Below are positions 42,561 through 54,006 of a stretch of DNA of 64,000 nt, one piece after another. A program made the translations under genes and the position numbers. Position 1 is the first letter of the stretch. Every line of letters starts with the position of its first letter. Below the pieces are notes generated by a model. It worked only from the letters and a program-made list of their open reading frames with translations, did not search any database and was not told where the DNA came from. This DNA is from Phytophthora colocasiae (Eukaryota > Oomycota > Peronosporomycetes > Peronosporales > Peronosporaceae): positions 1,426,001-1,490,000 of the forward strand of contig JAGKQI010000104.1 of the NCBI GenBank assembly GCA_018806915.1, in the 5' to 3' direction.

Positions 42561-44549
42561 ATGTTTCGCAGGAACAACAGCACAGGCGGCAAGAACGTGG
42601 GCGCGTCGGGCGGATCGGCCGTCTCGCGCGCCTTCGCCGAGCAGGTGGCGCGCCAGTATGAAGTGCCGCGCGCCATGACCAAGGAACGCGTCAAGGAGCT
42701 GGCGGGTATTGGCGAACGGCGCGCGAACCAGCTCATTCGCTGGATCACGGACGACGACCAGGGCGTGGCCGGCTCCGTGGCCGCCAGCGCCGTCTTGCGT
42801 CAACAGAAGGAGAACTTCACAGTCTACGAGATGCATGACGACCGTGACGACCTGCTCGTCATGAAGGGCGTCGTACGTCTGCAGAACACCACGTGTGACG
42901 AGGTGCTCGCGCTGCTCTCGGGCCGCACAGCTACCGAGGTCGACGCCTTCTTGCAGGACTTGCTGGGCGCGCAGTACGCGGCCGGCCAGGCGCTTCACTA
43001 CACTGAGGTGAGCGCGGACGCCGGCAACGCGCCGGAGCCGGCACCTGAACCAAACACGCCCGCCACGCCGCAGACGCCACGTGGGTCCATGCCTACGTCG
43101 TCGTCACTTATGGTGCAGTGGCTGGCACTTAACGACGTCCATCCACAGGCTCCTCTCCGTGAATTTTTCTTCATGCGCTTCAACCAGACCTTCAGCAACG
43201 GCAACGGCGGTAACAACCCGCTCGGAGGCGGCGCATCGTACGGCGTTTCGGTTATGGAGTCGCTTGAGTTACCGCGATGCGGACCGATCTTCTCGCAGAC
43301 GCACATGCAGCGTCAGCCGCTGCACAAGTGTGGTTTCGTTGTGGAAGCGTCAGAGGACAAGAGCTCTGTGACGACCCGCGTGTCGTTCTTCATCACGGCC
43401 CCGTACCGTGCGCCGTCGCTGGAACAGGACCGTGCGTGGCTGCTGCGTCTGGCTGGATGTGTACGTCTCGTGCCCAGCGCTATTGTGAATCGCCGCATTC
43501 GTCGCAATCAACTACGTGACCGTCGTAGCTGGCACTTCCGCGATACCTGCTCTGTGTGTAGTGGCAACTTCTCCATGTTCACGCGCCGTGCGCACCACTG
43601 TCGTATCTGTGGAGCTGCTGTGTGCTCAAAATGCTCAGCAATTCGTAAGGACGCCCAGCGCTCCAAGTTCGCAGGAAGTACCCGTGTATGCATGGCGTGT
43701 CTGAACGGCGACCAAAACGGAGCCCATGGATCTTCTAGCACGTACGATAGCCGTGGTGGAATTACCAGATCAAGCGCCAGCGATGGAGCATCGTCGAGCC
43801 GTGGAAGCGACGGTGAATGCTTCGGTAGCTCTGCTCATGTGACGCTGGAGGAGGCTTTGGCAGGCTTCACGATCGAGCCGACCCTAGCGGCGAACTTGCC
43901 ACAGAGCCCGAGCAACACGTCGAGCAGCGGGATCAGCCAGGGTGGTGAAGATGACGGCGACGTGTACGCTAACTCTCCGTTCGACTACGAGCTAACATTT
44001 ACCAAGGGCAACCCGTGGCCAGACGCTCCCTTGACTTCGACGGAGAAGGAGCGTGTCCAAGTCATTCAGCGATTGAACCTGTCGCAAGATTTCGCCAACA
44101 CCGTTCTACGTGATCTGCTGGACTTGGCACGTACGACCGTGAACTGTCCCGTGGCCGCTCTATCTGTTGTGACTAAGTCAACGAGTTTGTTCGTGACTAC
44201 GATCGGTCTTGTCGGCGATCAGGTGCCGCGTGATATTGGCGTGGACGCCCACGCTATTATGTCACTAGATCCGCTCGTGGTGCTGGATTGCCGTAAGGAT
44301 ATTCGCTTCGCCAAGAACCCGTTGGCGTTGTCCATGCATGTGCAGTTCTTCCTGGGTGTCCCAATTTACATGAAGGAGACGGGTGTGGTAGTGGGTGCTA
44401 TCTGTATCGCTGACACGAAGGCTCGCAAGAAGGTTAAGGGCTCAGACTTGCGTGCGCTACAGCTCATTGCGACGCGTATTATCGAGAAGATGGACGCACA
44501 GAACAACGAGATGACGGAGAAGGTCACGGAGGGTGTGAGGCTGCTTTAA
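42561..44549 (+). CDS. FYVE-START-GAF protein 2
   Basis: A 662-residue intronless paralogue of the protein at 37586-39682, on the same strand, with the NDUFA6 gene between them. The domain order is the same: START-like N-terminal half (ENFTVYEMHDDRDDLLVMKG), FYVE-type finger at about 329-385 (CSVC, RRAHHCRICG, CSKCSAI, CMAC), Ser-rich linker, GAF-like domain at about 505-650 (ARTTVNCPVAALSVVTKSTS, DAHAIMSLDPLVVLDCRKDI). The basic motif reads RRAHHCR instead of RRKHHCR. Sequence divergence outside the domains shows an old duplication. Confidence 0.85.
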   Translation: MFRRNNSTGGKNVGASGGSAVSRAFAEQVARQYEVPRAMTKERVKELAGIGERRANQLIRWITDDDQGVAGSVAASAVLRQQKENFTVYEMHDDRDDLLVMKGVVRLQNTTCDEVLALLSGRTATEVDAFLQDLLGAQYAAGQALHYTEVSADAGNAPEPAPEPNTPATPQTPRGSMPTSSSLMVQWLALNDVHPQAPLREFFFMRFNQTFSNGNGGNNPLGGGASYGVSVMESLELPRCGPIFSQTHMQRQPLHKCGFVVEASEDKSSVTTRVSFFITAPYRAPSLEQDRAWLLRLAGCVRLVPSAIVNRRIRRNQLRDRRSWHFRDTCSVCSGNFSMFTRRAHHCRICGAAVCSKCSAIRKDAQRSKFAGSTRVCMACLNGDQNGAHGSSSTYDSRGGITRSSASDGASSSRGSDGECFGSSAHVTLEEALAGFTIEPTLAANLPQSPSNTSSSGISQGGEDDGDVYANSPFDYELTFTKGNPWPDAPLTSTEKERVQVIQRLNLSQDFANTVLRDLLDLARTTVNCPVAALSVVTKSTSLFVTTIGLVGDQVPRDIGVDAHAIMSLDPLVVLDCRKDIRFAKNPLALSMHVQFFLGVPIYMKETGVVVGAICIADTKARKKVKGSDLRALQLIATRIIEKMDAQNNEMTEKVTEGVRLL

Positions 44550-44730
44550 GCTAACACTGATTCCTCAAACGTGTCTGATGCGCTAGTGCGTCGATCTCGT
44601 TTACTTAGAACGCAGAAAAGTGTGGTTAAATATTCCATGTCTTGTTTCCAAAGCTTGATGACATCTTAAGAAAAGCTTACAAGAGCAATGTTGGCACGTA
44701 GGTGATTCATTGACGGCATCACCTTGCTGC

Positions 44731-47700
44731 TCAATAATATCGCCGCTTGGCCTTCTTCTTGCTTTTAGGGGCATCATGGCGCCGTAGCCGACGCTTCTTC
44801 CCAGCACCATAATCCGAGTCATCGCTGAAGTCTTCTTCTTCCTCCTCTTCGTCATCATCGTCATCACCCTCGCTTCCAGACGAACTACTGTGCCAGCTAT
44901 CTTCCTCCTCTTCTGAACTGGCCGCAGCAGGTTTTCGACGGGCACGTTGCTTGCCTGCTGCTGCAGGCGTCTTGCTTTTCGGGCGCCCGGGTGTACGTGC
45001 AGGTTTCTTCGCAGAAATCTTGTGACCTTGCAGGTTGACGTTAGCTGCGTCTGTCAAGAACTTGACGCAGTATTTCTGCAAGTCCTCCACCATCCCGCCA
45101 ATAAAGTTATCCCAGCCGTTGTAGGTGATCGCATTGGAAAACACCAGCTCAACGTGAGTCTGAAAGCAAAATAGACAAATCCCGTCAGTGATCACATACA
45201 AATGGATGCAAGGGCATGAGATAACGTACGAAGTAATCACGGAAGCTCCTGTACTTGTACAACTTGTCTTGGATCGTCCCGAAGTCCATCGGGTGTGGAA
45301 TAATCTCCGAGTATTGTGGGGCCACTTCGTCCGTCACAGGAGCTGCAAAGATATCCGACTTGTCGGCTTCAATGAGGGCCTCGTGGAATTCTTTAAGCAC
45401 TGCTCTCAAATCGTCCTTACACGCACGCTCGATAGACTCACGCTGAGTACTCGTGTAGCTATCCATGAGAGCTTCATACGTCAGTAGTTCCTTTGCAGGA
45501 TTCTTGCGCTGCCGTTTCCTAGCGGAGCCTCCGTCAGAGATAGGTGTAGTTACAACTCGAGGCGTGCGACGGCCGCGAGGCGACGAGAGTTGTGGCACTG
45601 CTGCCTCTCGATTCCGAAGCTGTCTCGGACTGTCGACATCTGCACTCGTTGTTGGACTGGAAGTTCCACTCTGTTCCACTTGACCCACTTTTTCTTCTGC
45701 CGCGCTGCTTTCCTTGGTCTCCTCGTTACTGCGCGTACGGCGTCGTGATCTTGTTTCAGGAGAAGAAATCTGAACTGCGTTGGCAACGGGGGCCAAATCA
45801 GTGCTGACTTCGACCCGATTAGCAGTAGGAGCAGCAGTAGCGTTGCTGTTTGACTCCTCCGGTGTCGGGGTTAGCAATCCGATCTCGAGCAGTGCCAACT
45901 GTATCTCTTCTGGATCTTCACGGAAATTCGTCAAGAAATCATCCGGAGGATACGTGTAGCTCACGTCGCCTTGCTCTCCATCAGCTTCACGACGATCACG
46001 CAGTAAATGAGGGAAATGACGCTGCGCCTGTGTTAGGATCGCAGTGTAGAGATTCCGCGAGTTTTGAGAGATCGCACTCGACGGGATGTTATACGCCTCA
46101 CAGTTAATACTCAGCAGCTTCACGTCAGCTAAAAAGGCCTCCACTTGACGGTAGTATCCTTGCCGCAAACGTTGCTGAATCTTAGTCAAATCAACTGGAT
46201 TGGCAATCGAGAGTGGGTAATCCGAGAAAGCGACTTCGTCAACAGGATACATGAAGTCCTTTGACATGGATAACGTCAGAACCTGGTCCATTTCCTGTAA
46301 GAGAGCTTCGCACTTCTCCCCGATAATACTCCGCGAGAAGAAAAGCCGCGTTGAACGCCGACGCAGAGACAGCGCACGCTTCTCACGCCGCTCTTCTGCT
46401 GAAGCTGCCTCCAGCTCCCACGGGCACACAGCACACGTATCGTCCTCAGGTTCATCCCAGTTAACCAAGATACACTCCCATGGCGAGAACTCCCCAGAGC
46501 TGCTTGTCCTCAACGGTTTACGGAGAACGCTATCAATTGTGCCGTACGACATCTTCGCCTCGATCTCGAGTCCAAAATCATTCAGCTGTACAAACGGCAT
46601 CTGCACACGATCTCCTATCTGCCAGTTGCCACAAACTCCACTCTCGTAGATGTGGTCAAGCACGAGGAAGTTTGCCACGTCATTCGAATGGTACAGCACC
46701 TTGAAATTGAAGCGTGTTGACGGTTCACTTGCTGCGGGAGACAACTGTTCATCAACGCTTGTAAACTCTGCGAACGGGGAAGACTCAGGATTAAACAAGT
46801 CAGTGGTTGTGTCGGAAGCAACTCCTTCTTTTGTCTCTTCCTCTGGCGATTGCTCCTCGTTATCTCCAGTAGATCGCACTGCTGTCGTTGGAACAGCTAG
46901 CACTGCCAGCGAAAGCTCGCACTTAATAGTGCTGCACCGCACATGTTCTTCTGCAGTAGGGTAGACATATTTTACATCCACGACACGACACTTGACAGCA
47001 TAGAATTTAGACAGCCGTGCATAGTATCTTGGTTTCGGCATCCCTCCGAAATTGAGATATCCGGGGTGTCCTTCTGGGAGGTACACCACGTTGTCACCAA
47101 CTTGCGGAACATACTGATGAATCGACCGCAGACTGACAAGCTGCAACCACTCCCGATGAAATTTAAGACCGAAGCGCTTGGATGCTGGCTCAATAATAGC
47201 TCCTCCATCGTCCGCTGCAATTTGACGGCTTTCTTCTTGCCGATGGCGTTGGGCACGACGAGATTCATGGACTGGACAGAAGAAATGCATCTGATCCACT
47301 GACCAACCCAAGGTAATCGCGCACCGCCAGTGGTATGTGTTCCGACACGCAGCCACGGTGCATCCAATTGTTGCCCCACGCTTTAGGCACAGAACACATG
47401 TCAATGATCGTCCCCGGCGAATCTCTCGAGTCACGTTATACCAGTTGCCGTCTCGGTTGAAACAGAGTGGGGACGCAATTGCGCATTGGTCATGCACGAA
47501 AATTCTTTGAGTGCCATAAATCAATGGATGCACTCCCATTTCATCGCCAGGAAGTTTGAGCATCGAATTGTCGTCTCCCACACCACAAAAAGCACACGGA
47601 ATCAGAGCTTCATCGGTGTTTTCAGCAGGAATTAGGGCTCCTCCCAGTTGAGACTGTTTCGCCTCGAGCATCTCAGTGTACGTCATACTTGGATCGAATC

Positions 47701-50700
47701 GATCTCGCTGGTTGTCACCCATGATAATACCATCGTTCGACTCGACCACGACTTCACTGTTATTATGAGTGTCGCGATTTTCAGTTTCTCCCTCGCCGCT
47801 TGCACGTTGATCTGCAGGCGCCTCCTCGCCTTCTTCTTCGCCATCGCTATCTAATACCAATCTGGAACGTGATCTCGCTGTGTTTCTTCGGGCTCGTAGT
47901 CGGCGAGGAGCTTCATCTTCCTCTTCACTGTCAGACTGTAATCTCCGACCACCCCGGGTTGGAAACCGAGCACGTGGAGATCCCCATTGCCGAGTACTGC
48001 GAAGTCGCCTCCGTCTTGAGTTAGCTGGGGAGATTACAGCACCTTCATTGTCACTAAGTAGGTCGTCGTCGTCAAGGTCCAACTCTTCCTCCTCCTCCTC
48101 TTCTTCGTCGTCCTCTTCCTCTTCAGCAGCGTGCCGAGGCGTTGGCACCTGGAAATCTTCGTCACTTCGATCGTCCTCACTCGAAATTTCAAGCTCCAGC
48201 ACTGAGGTATCGCGCTCTTCAGCTGGTCTTTCACGCCGTCGTCGCCAGGGGTCTGCCGCGTGCCTTCTGGATCCAGATCCACGTCGCCGAAGCTCTGACA
48301 ACATGACTGGAGCACCACTTAGTCTATAAGAGGCTCTAGCAAGTGCCATAGCGTCCGCAGCGAAGCTTCCTCGTTCCTGGGCAGATTTCGCTTCCTCGGT
48401 ATTGATGACAGCGCTTGGAAACGAGTGGATATCCTCCTCGGTATCTGGCAAGTGACGCACTGCGCACTGGACCTCCGACTCCTTGCTCTGCTGAACTCGC
48501 AGTCGACGATTTTCCTCGTATTCCTCTTGAGTAAACAATTGTTCGGATAACAAGTGCGGTGGTTGGTGTGGATACTGAACCAAAGAGGCATCCATCAAAG
48601 GACCAGAGTCCATCAAGCTTGGAAGCTCTTGAGTCTCTCTGTCCCGGACATTATAGTGTCCATCGGTAACTAGCATCACGTAGTCATGTAAGAAATACTG
48701 CTGGACTGGTGTGGCTGCATATTGCTCTCCAGAACCTGTACCAAAGATGAGAAGACGACCTATCTGATCCGTGAAGCAAAAACCGTTGCCGTCCGGTGTA
48801 AACCCTCCATCGAGATTGGAAAGAGGTTTCGCATCTGGAGACAAATTCGTGAAGGATTTCAGCATTCTCCCCGTAGATATATCCCACAAGAACACTCGTC
48901 CATCATAACCTGCCGTTACCACAATTCGCCAGTCGGTTGGATGTGTACTCAGAGCAAACGCTGCATTCACATGGCCATTCTTCTTGTCCTTGTCAATAGC
49001 TCCCAATGTCATCAGCAACTTTCCAGTGTCGGGATCCCAGACGCGTATCCTTTGTTCCCACGTCGGATCTGCAGTCTCCGAGTTCATTTTGACACTATGA
49101 AGAGTGATGAGCCGCTTATCGTCGTGAGTCCATGCCACCGTATCCACAACTGGGACAGGCTTTTTACGTCCGCGTACTCCATATAAAGCTGAAATTTCGT
49201 CGTGCTCCACTGACGACTCTTTCGCTAGGAGAACAGCCCCAACTAAACTCTTGTACTTCCGTTTCCACTTCCAAACCCGCGCCGCGCTGTCTTTAATAGA
49301 TGCAGTGACGATCCGGTCGCCCCGGTAGTTGTACGCGATGCTCGAGACGGGGCCTTTATGCCCCTTCAGCAGTGCGATAGGCTCGATGCTAGGGACAGCA
49401 TCATCAGAAAGTGATAGCGACGGCAGATCGTTCTGCACTTGAGGGGGTTGGGTTTGTCGCGGTGGTGCTTCGCGCAACGCCTCTGCAACGGTTGGGAGTG
49501 GCACATCACCACCTGCCTGAGGTTGCAATGGTACTTGAGGTACAAGCGGCGGCTGAGGCAGCAACGGTACTTGGGGTTGTAATGCGGGTTCGCCAGGAGT
49601 CGAGGGCTGCGCTGGCTGCAGCATTGGTGGCTGGCCAGGAACCAAATTCTGTGTGGGCAGTATCATTGGCGGTTGGCCAGGAACCAAATTTTGTGCTGGC
49701 AGTAGCATTGGTGGTTGGCCAAAAGCCAAAGGCTGTGCTAGCGGCAGCATTGGTGGTTGGCCAAAAGCCAAAGGTTGTGCTGGCGGTAGCATTTCTGGCT
49801 GTCCAAAGACAAGGGGCTGAGGCTGGGCAGGTAGTTGTAATGGTGGTTGCCCAACAACCAAAGGCTGCATTGGTGATTGGTCAGGTACCCAGGGCTGGCC
49901 TTGAAGTTGACCAGGAACGGGAATCTGCAACGGCGGTTGACTAGGGTCCAGAGGTGGCATTGCAGCTCCAAAATAATTGATAGCACCCGCTGTCATCACG
50001 TCATTACTCTGCGTCAGTGGATGTTGCATTCGCAACGTAGCTGAGTTCATGACTTGAGCTGCTGGTGCTTGGGCAACAGGAGTTGTAACGAGAGGACGTT
50101 GGTTCGAACCAATTCCATTTCCACCTGGCTGCTCTGGAGCTCTTGCTACTTGCGGCTCATCTGTAGGTTGGAACCGCGGCACTACAGCAGGTGCATCAGG
50201 AGACGAAAGCACCGATAAATCCCACACACGCGCAATTCCATCGTGGCCTCCAGATGCTACAAAATCTCCACACCGACTAAATGTCACGCAGTGAACCTTG
50301 CACGACCGCACTCCCTCACGACGAGCATGCTTCATTGCGTAAATAGGGTGCAAGCTTAGCATGTACGCGTTAAGGGCGTACAGCCTCCGCGCAGTCTCGA
50401 TCTTGGTTTCAGGTTGGTCCATTAGCGGAATCTCCGGTACCTTGTAGCAGAAGCAGCGGCCGTCGTCGGAGGCTGTAACGATAACATTTTTCTTCGGATG
50501 GAACCGAACTGCATTCACGACACTGGAATGTCCCACCAGAACTGCAACTGGAGCTCCAGTACTGATTTCCCACACTCGAACAGTCTTATCATCAGATGAC
50601 GAAGCTAGGAGTGTGTTCGAATGATTCACTGCCAGATCCGTAATGTTTCCGACATGCCCTCGCAGCGTAAACAACAAATCTCCTGTCCGCAGGGACCAGA

Positions 50701-51945
50701 TCTTCACTAGCCTGTAACGATTTAAGCAAACACGTTAGCTGGTTGCGTCAAGATTTCATTTGAAATAGCAATAGCACCACTGTACCTGTCGTCGGAACCA
50801 GTAATAACCACCTTGCCTAGCTTATCGTACGCAAGGCAGTACGCCTGGATCTGTAAGTGGCCACTAAGCGTCTTCAACCGCCTGATTCTGCTGTACACGT
50901 ACGCGGGTGGGAGTTGTGTGTCGTGCTGCCAACTAATCTCTCTTCGTCGCAACAGCGACGCCTGGTTACGTCCTGTCCGCACTGTAGTCTGAAACAACCC
51001 GGACTGCTTCGCTCGATCCACTAGCGATTCAATACGTTTCTCCACATCAGTGCGTTCCTGCCGTAACTGGAACAATTGCTTCAACGCACGCACATCAGCA
51101 GCCAGCGTCTTCACATTATCTGTGGTTGTCTCTGGATCCACTTTTTCGGCTGCACCACCTCCTGTCATCATTAACTGCAACTCCAAAGGCAAATCCTCCA
51201 CTCGAGTCGCCAGCGTGTACTTCTGGTATCTCTCGTACTTCTTAATCACCTTCTCCACCACTTTCAAAGTCCTTAATACACCTCTAAACTCGAATAACTG
51301 ACTGACAATGTCTTTAGCCAGCTTCTTCCTTTCTTCCTGTGTCAACTGGAGCTGCTTCTTCACCCTTGTCTTCAGTAATAAGCTCTTGTTCTGTTCCATA
51401 GGTGCATCCTTCAGCTTATCCTCCACTTCTTCCTTCCCACTAAGACTGTTAAACCCGGCCGCAGCTCCCTGTAGTAGTTGCAACAAGTGTCCGGACGAAA
51501 TATCTCTGTGTCGCTGTCTGTAGTCCTCGTACGTAGCTGGCCGGGGCCTTCCTGTCCAATCCACGCCGCTCTTAAGCAACTGGTGCTCTGCTAGTTCCTG
51601 TATTAGTACATCTGCAGCTTTACTGCATGCTGAGCGACGCTTTAAGAAGTCCGCAATGAGAAAATACACTTCACTCTCATCCACCTGTGGCTGGGGCTCT
51701 TCCTCCTTGTTTTCTTGCTGTCCTTCACTTACAGTCTCCGCTACAGGCTGTAAAACTGTAGTACCATCACTCCTCGAAGTTTGTTGAGTAATAGAGATCG
51801 GCGGCAGCGCCTCCCGTGCGCTAGGGGCGGCTGTGTGCAGCTCATCACCGAGCCAAATAGCTGCCAACGCGTCATCGTCTGCTGCGGCCAGGAGACGCTC
51901 GTCAGGGTTGTTCTCCGGACTGTGTGGAGTACTGTCGTCGGACAT
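44731..51945 (-). CDS. BRWD/PHIP-type WD40-ePHD-bromodomain protein
   Basis: Three exons (51945-50786, 50711-45230, 45159-44731) give 2,356 residues. The N-terminus has a LisH-like helix pair (VYFLIADFLKRRSACSKAAD). WD40 repeats run from about 360 to 900 (ITGSDDRLVKIWS, ASSSDDKTVRVWEIS, ASGGHDGIARVWDLS), interrupted by a Pro/Gln-rich repeat insert. An acidic region precedes an extended PHD near 1425 (CAFCGVGDDN, CVLCLKRGATIGC, CRNTYHWRC). Two bromodomains follow, near 1855-1945 (FMYPVDEVAFSDYPLSIANP) and 2135-2250, the second split by the last intron. The C-terminal tail is acidic then basic. The layout suggests a nuclear chromatin reader. The ATG at 51945 was chosen; the frame continues upstream only to a GTG. 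Confidence 0.85.
49570..49960. repeat. Pro/Gln-rich tandem repeats inside the BRWD-type gene
   Basis: Degenerate in-frame units such as FGQPPMLLPAQ and NLVPGQPPMILPTQ are repeated about eight to ten times on the minus strand between two WD40 blades. Adjacent DNA copies (for example those with GTGGTTGGCC) are very similar, so the number of units may vary between alleles. Confidence 0.75.
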
Positions 51946-52155
51946 TCGATATGTGCTAGCTAGAGACGGACACGAGCTGTCTGGACGTCGCAAAGTCGCC
52001 GCGTAGCTTGCCCTTCCCACGTAATAACCTTGTAGGGTCCCGCGCTTTTTGCTAGTGAGACGCTGGGCGTACCCCCCAAAAAGGGTACGTAACTATCATT
52101 TGGTTACACAACGTAACCTTTTCGTAACCCCTGGTATTTAACCAATTGTTAGACA
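51946..52155. promoter_or_regulatory. 210-bp divergent promoter region
   Basis: It separates the BRWD-type gene from the fluoride exporter gene. It contains repeated GTAAC motifs in both orientations within about 50 bases (52088-52136), including GGTTACACAACGTAACC, a perfect 6-base inverted repeat. Confidence 0.5.
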
Positions 52156-53424
52156 ATGCTACGTGCTCAAGCGCATCGAGGTGAAGCGGACGACGAAGTG
52201 GCGTTGGATGTGGCTGAGACGTCGCAGAAGCTCGAGAAGGAGCGACTGCAACATACTGATGAGGATTTCCTGTGGATGTTGCTACTGGCGGCAGTGGCTG
52301 AGTGCGTAACCACGTGTTTTGTACCGGGTTACACTTTACACAACTGGAAGCTAAATGTCGGTGGCACGGCGTTAAACTTCATCGGGCCATTCCTGGACGG
52401 ATTAACGTATGGATATGAGGACCGAATTAGAGGCGCAGAGGTTTCGCTTGCCTGTGTGCAGTTCCGATCCGCATTCCTAGGGTACGTACGACGCATTAGG
52501 GATAAATGTCTGATTGGAGAAACTTCCTAACGTTAATGCTGGTTGTAGAGTGTTTACGTCGTACCCGTTCATGGCTGACCATGCTGGAGACTTGAGTGCT
52601 GTCAACTTTGCAGCAGGACCGATTTATGTTTGTGTATCCATTGTGGGAGGTTGTGGGTGCTTCTACTTGGGGAAGCAGGCAGTGTCGATGGTGTGGAAGA
52701 ACTCTATCACTGGGAAAATGACTCAGATGATGAACAGAATGAAGAATAAACCGTCCTTAGTGACGAGTTTGGTGACTTTTGTGGTGCTTTCGTTGTTGCG
52801 AGCAGCATTTGGTCCTCATGGATTCGTGCGGTACGTATGGAATTTCTGTCGCTGGGTACAGGGAGATTGACCGGCGTGGTTATGAATGTTGTAGGGATCC
52901 GAACGACCCGCAGTTTATTGGGCCGCTACAGGTGGCTGACGGCGAGGAACTGGTGCTTGGAATCTTGATGTCATGCAGTGCGGTGCTTTTGTCAAACTAC
53001 ATCTGCGAGCTATTCCCACGACAACCGAAACAGTTACGGACTGCAACAGCACGCAACGATGGTCCGTTCATCGATTGGGGCTGTCTTTGCTGCAACTTAC
53101 TGGCATGTATTCTGGCGGGGCTGACATATCAATTGAGCCGAATATCGCCTACTGGCGTAACCAATAACCTTCTCGCACTCAAGTTTGTGAGCTCGTTCTG
53201 TGGGTCGCTGTCGGTCTTTTCAGGAGCAGTCAGCATCACCTCGGTAAGTGCTAGTACTGCATGTAACCAATGGATGTTTGTCTTAAAGCTAACAAGGTTA
53301 TTTTGTCTGCTCGTAGCGACTTTGGCTTGCTGGCAACCGACAGTCGGCGCTCTGGAATCTCGGGACACAACTGCTTGTGGGATTGTTGGCTATACCGTAT
53401 TTTTACAAAAAAGACGTCGAGTAA
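52156..53424 (+). CDS. FEX/CrcB-like fluoride exporter
   Basis: Four exons (52156-52481, 52549-52830, 52895-53243, 53317-53424) join in frame to 354 residues. The protein has two similar membrane halves, as in eukaryotic FEX proteins that export fluoride as a fused CrcB dimer. The second half keeps the signature best: CCNLLACILAGLTYQLS followed by LKFVSSFCGSLSVFSGAV. The first half has the degenerate equivalents LNFIGPFLDGLTYG and FRSAFLGVFTSYPFM. The linker between halves holds an extra helix (SLVTSLVTFVVLSLLRAAFG). It ends YFYKKDVE. Assignment is by pattern; transport was not shown. Confidence 0.75.
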
Positions 53425-54006
53425 AACAGCGATCACATTGTAAGTGTACCAAGAGTAATTCGAATTGACTTCTGACGTCGTGTGCACTGAGTACATGAAT
53501 GCCCAAGCTTGATAGCATTTCCAACAAGATGAGTTGCATGCAAACTCACCAAACAGGTAGGTTGGTGATCTTTGATCACGGATCGGTCTTGATAAAAGAG
53601 CGCACACTCATCATGCATGACCACTTCGTAAAAGAACCGCTTTAGTCATGCTGATCGAGTTGATCAGCATGACAACAAATTAATCGGTGGGGGGTCTTGC
53701 ATGATTGATTCGCTGGGGAAACTCGAGTCGGGAGCTTTTGGCGGTTGATTGGGCGGCACTAGAATGCAGCCACGTTTGTAGCACTTGCCGCACACTTCTA
53801 CACCAAGCGGTAGCGTCACGCTGGCCTTACCTGTTACATGTACACTGTAACCTACAGGTCTAGTGCACGTATTGTGAAGCAAAACCAGTCACGAGCTCTT
53901 GGTTCCGAACATCGACAGCTGATGGTTTAGCTAGTGAAAGACTGCATGAGTTCATTCTGCTTTTTTCCTCCAACCCCGCAAGCCCTCGTTCCATACTCTC
54001 GTCACC
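53425..54006. promoter_or_regulatory. intergenic region with hairpin and core promoter-like site
   Basis: No supportable gene. A hairpin with perfect 12-base arms (GTCATGCTGATC at 53645-53656 and its complement at 53662-53673, 5-base loop) lies in the middle. TTCATTCTGCTTTTTTCC at 53951-53968, 56 bases before the next ATG, resembles the oomycete initiator plus flanking region. Confidence 0.6.

Noticed and set aside
49411..49944. 177-codon plus-strand frame with VGQEPN-like repeats
   Set aside because: Antisense of the Pro/Gln repeats of the BRWD-type gene.
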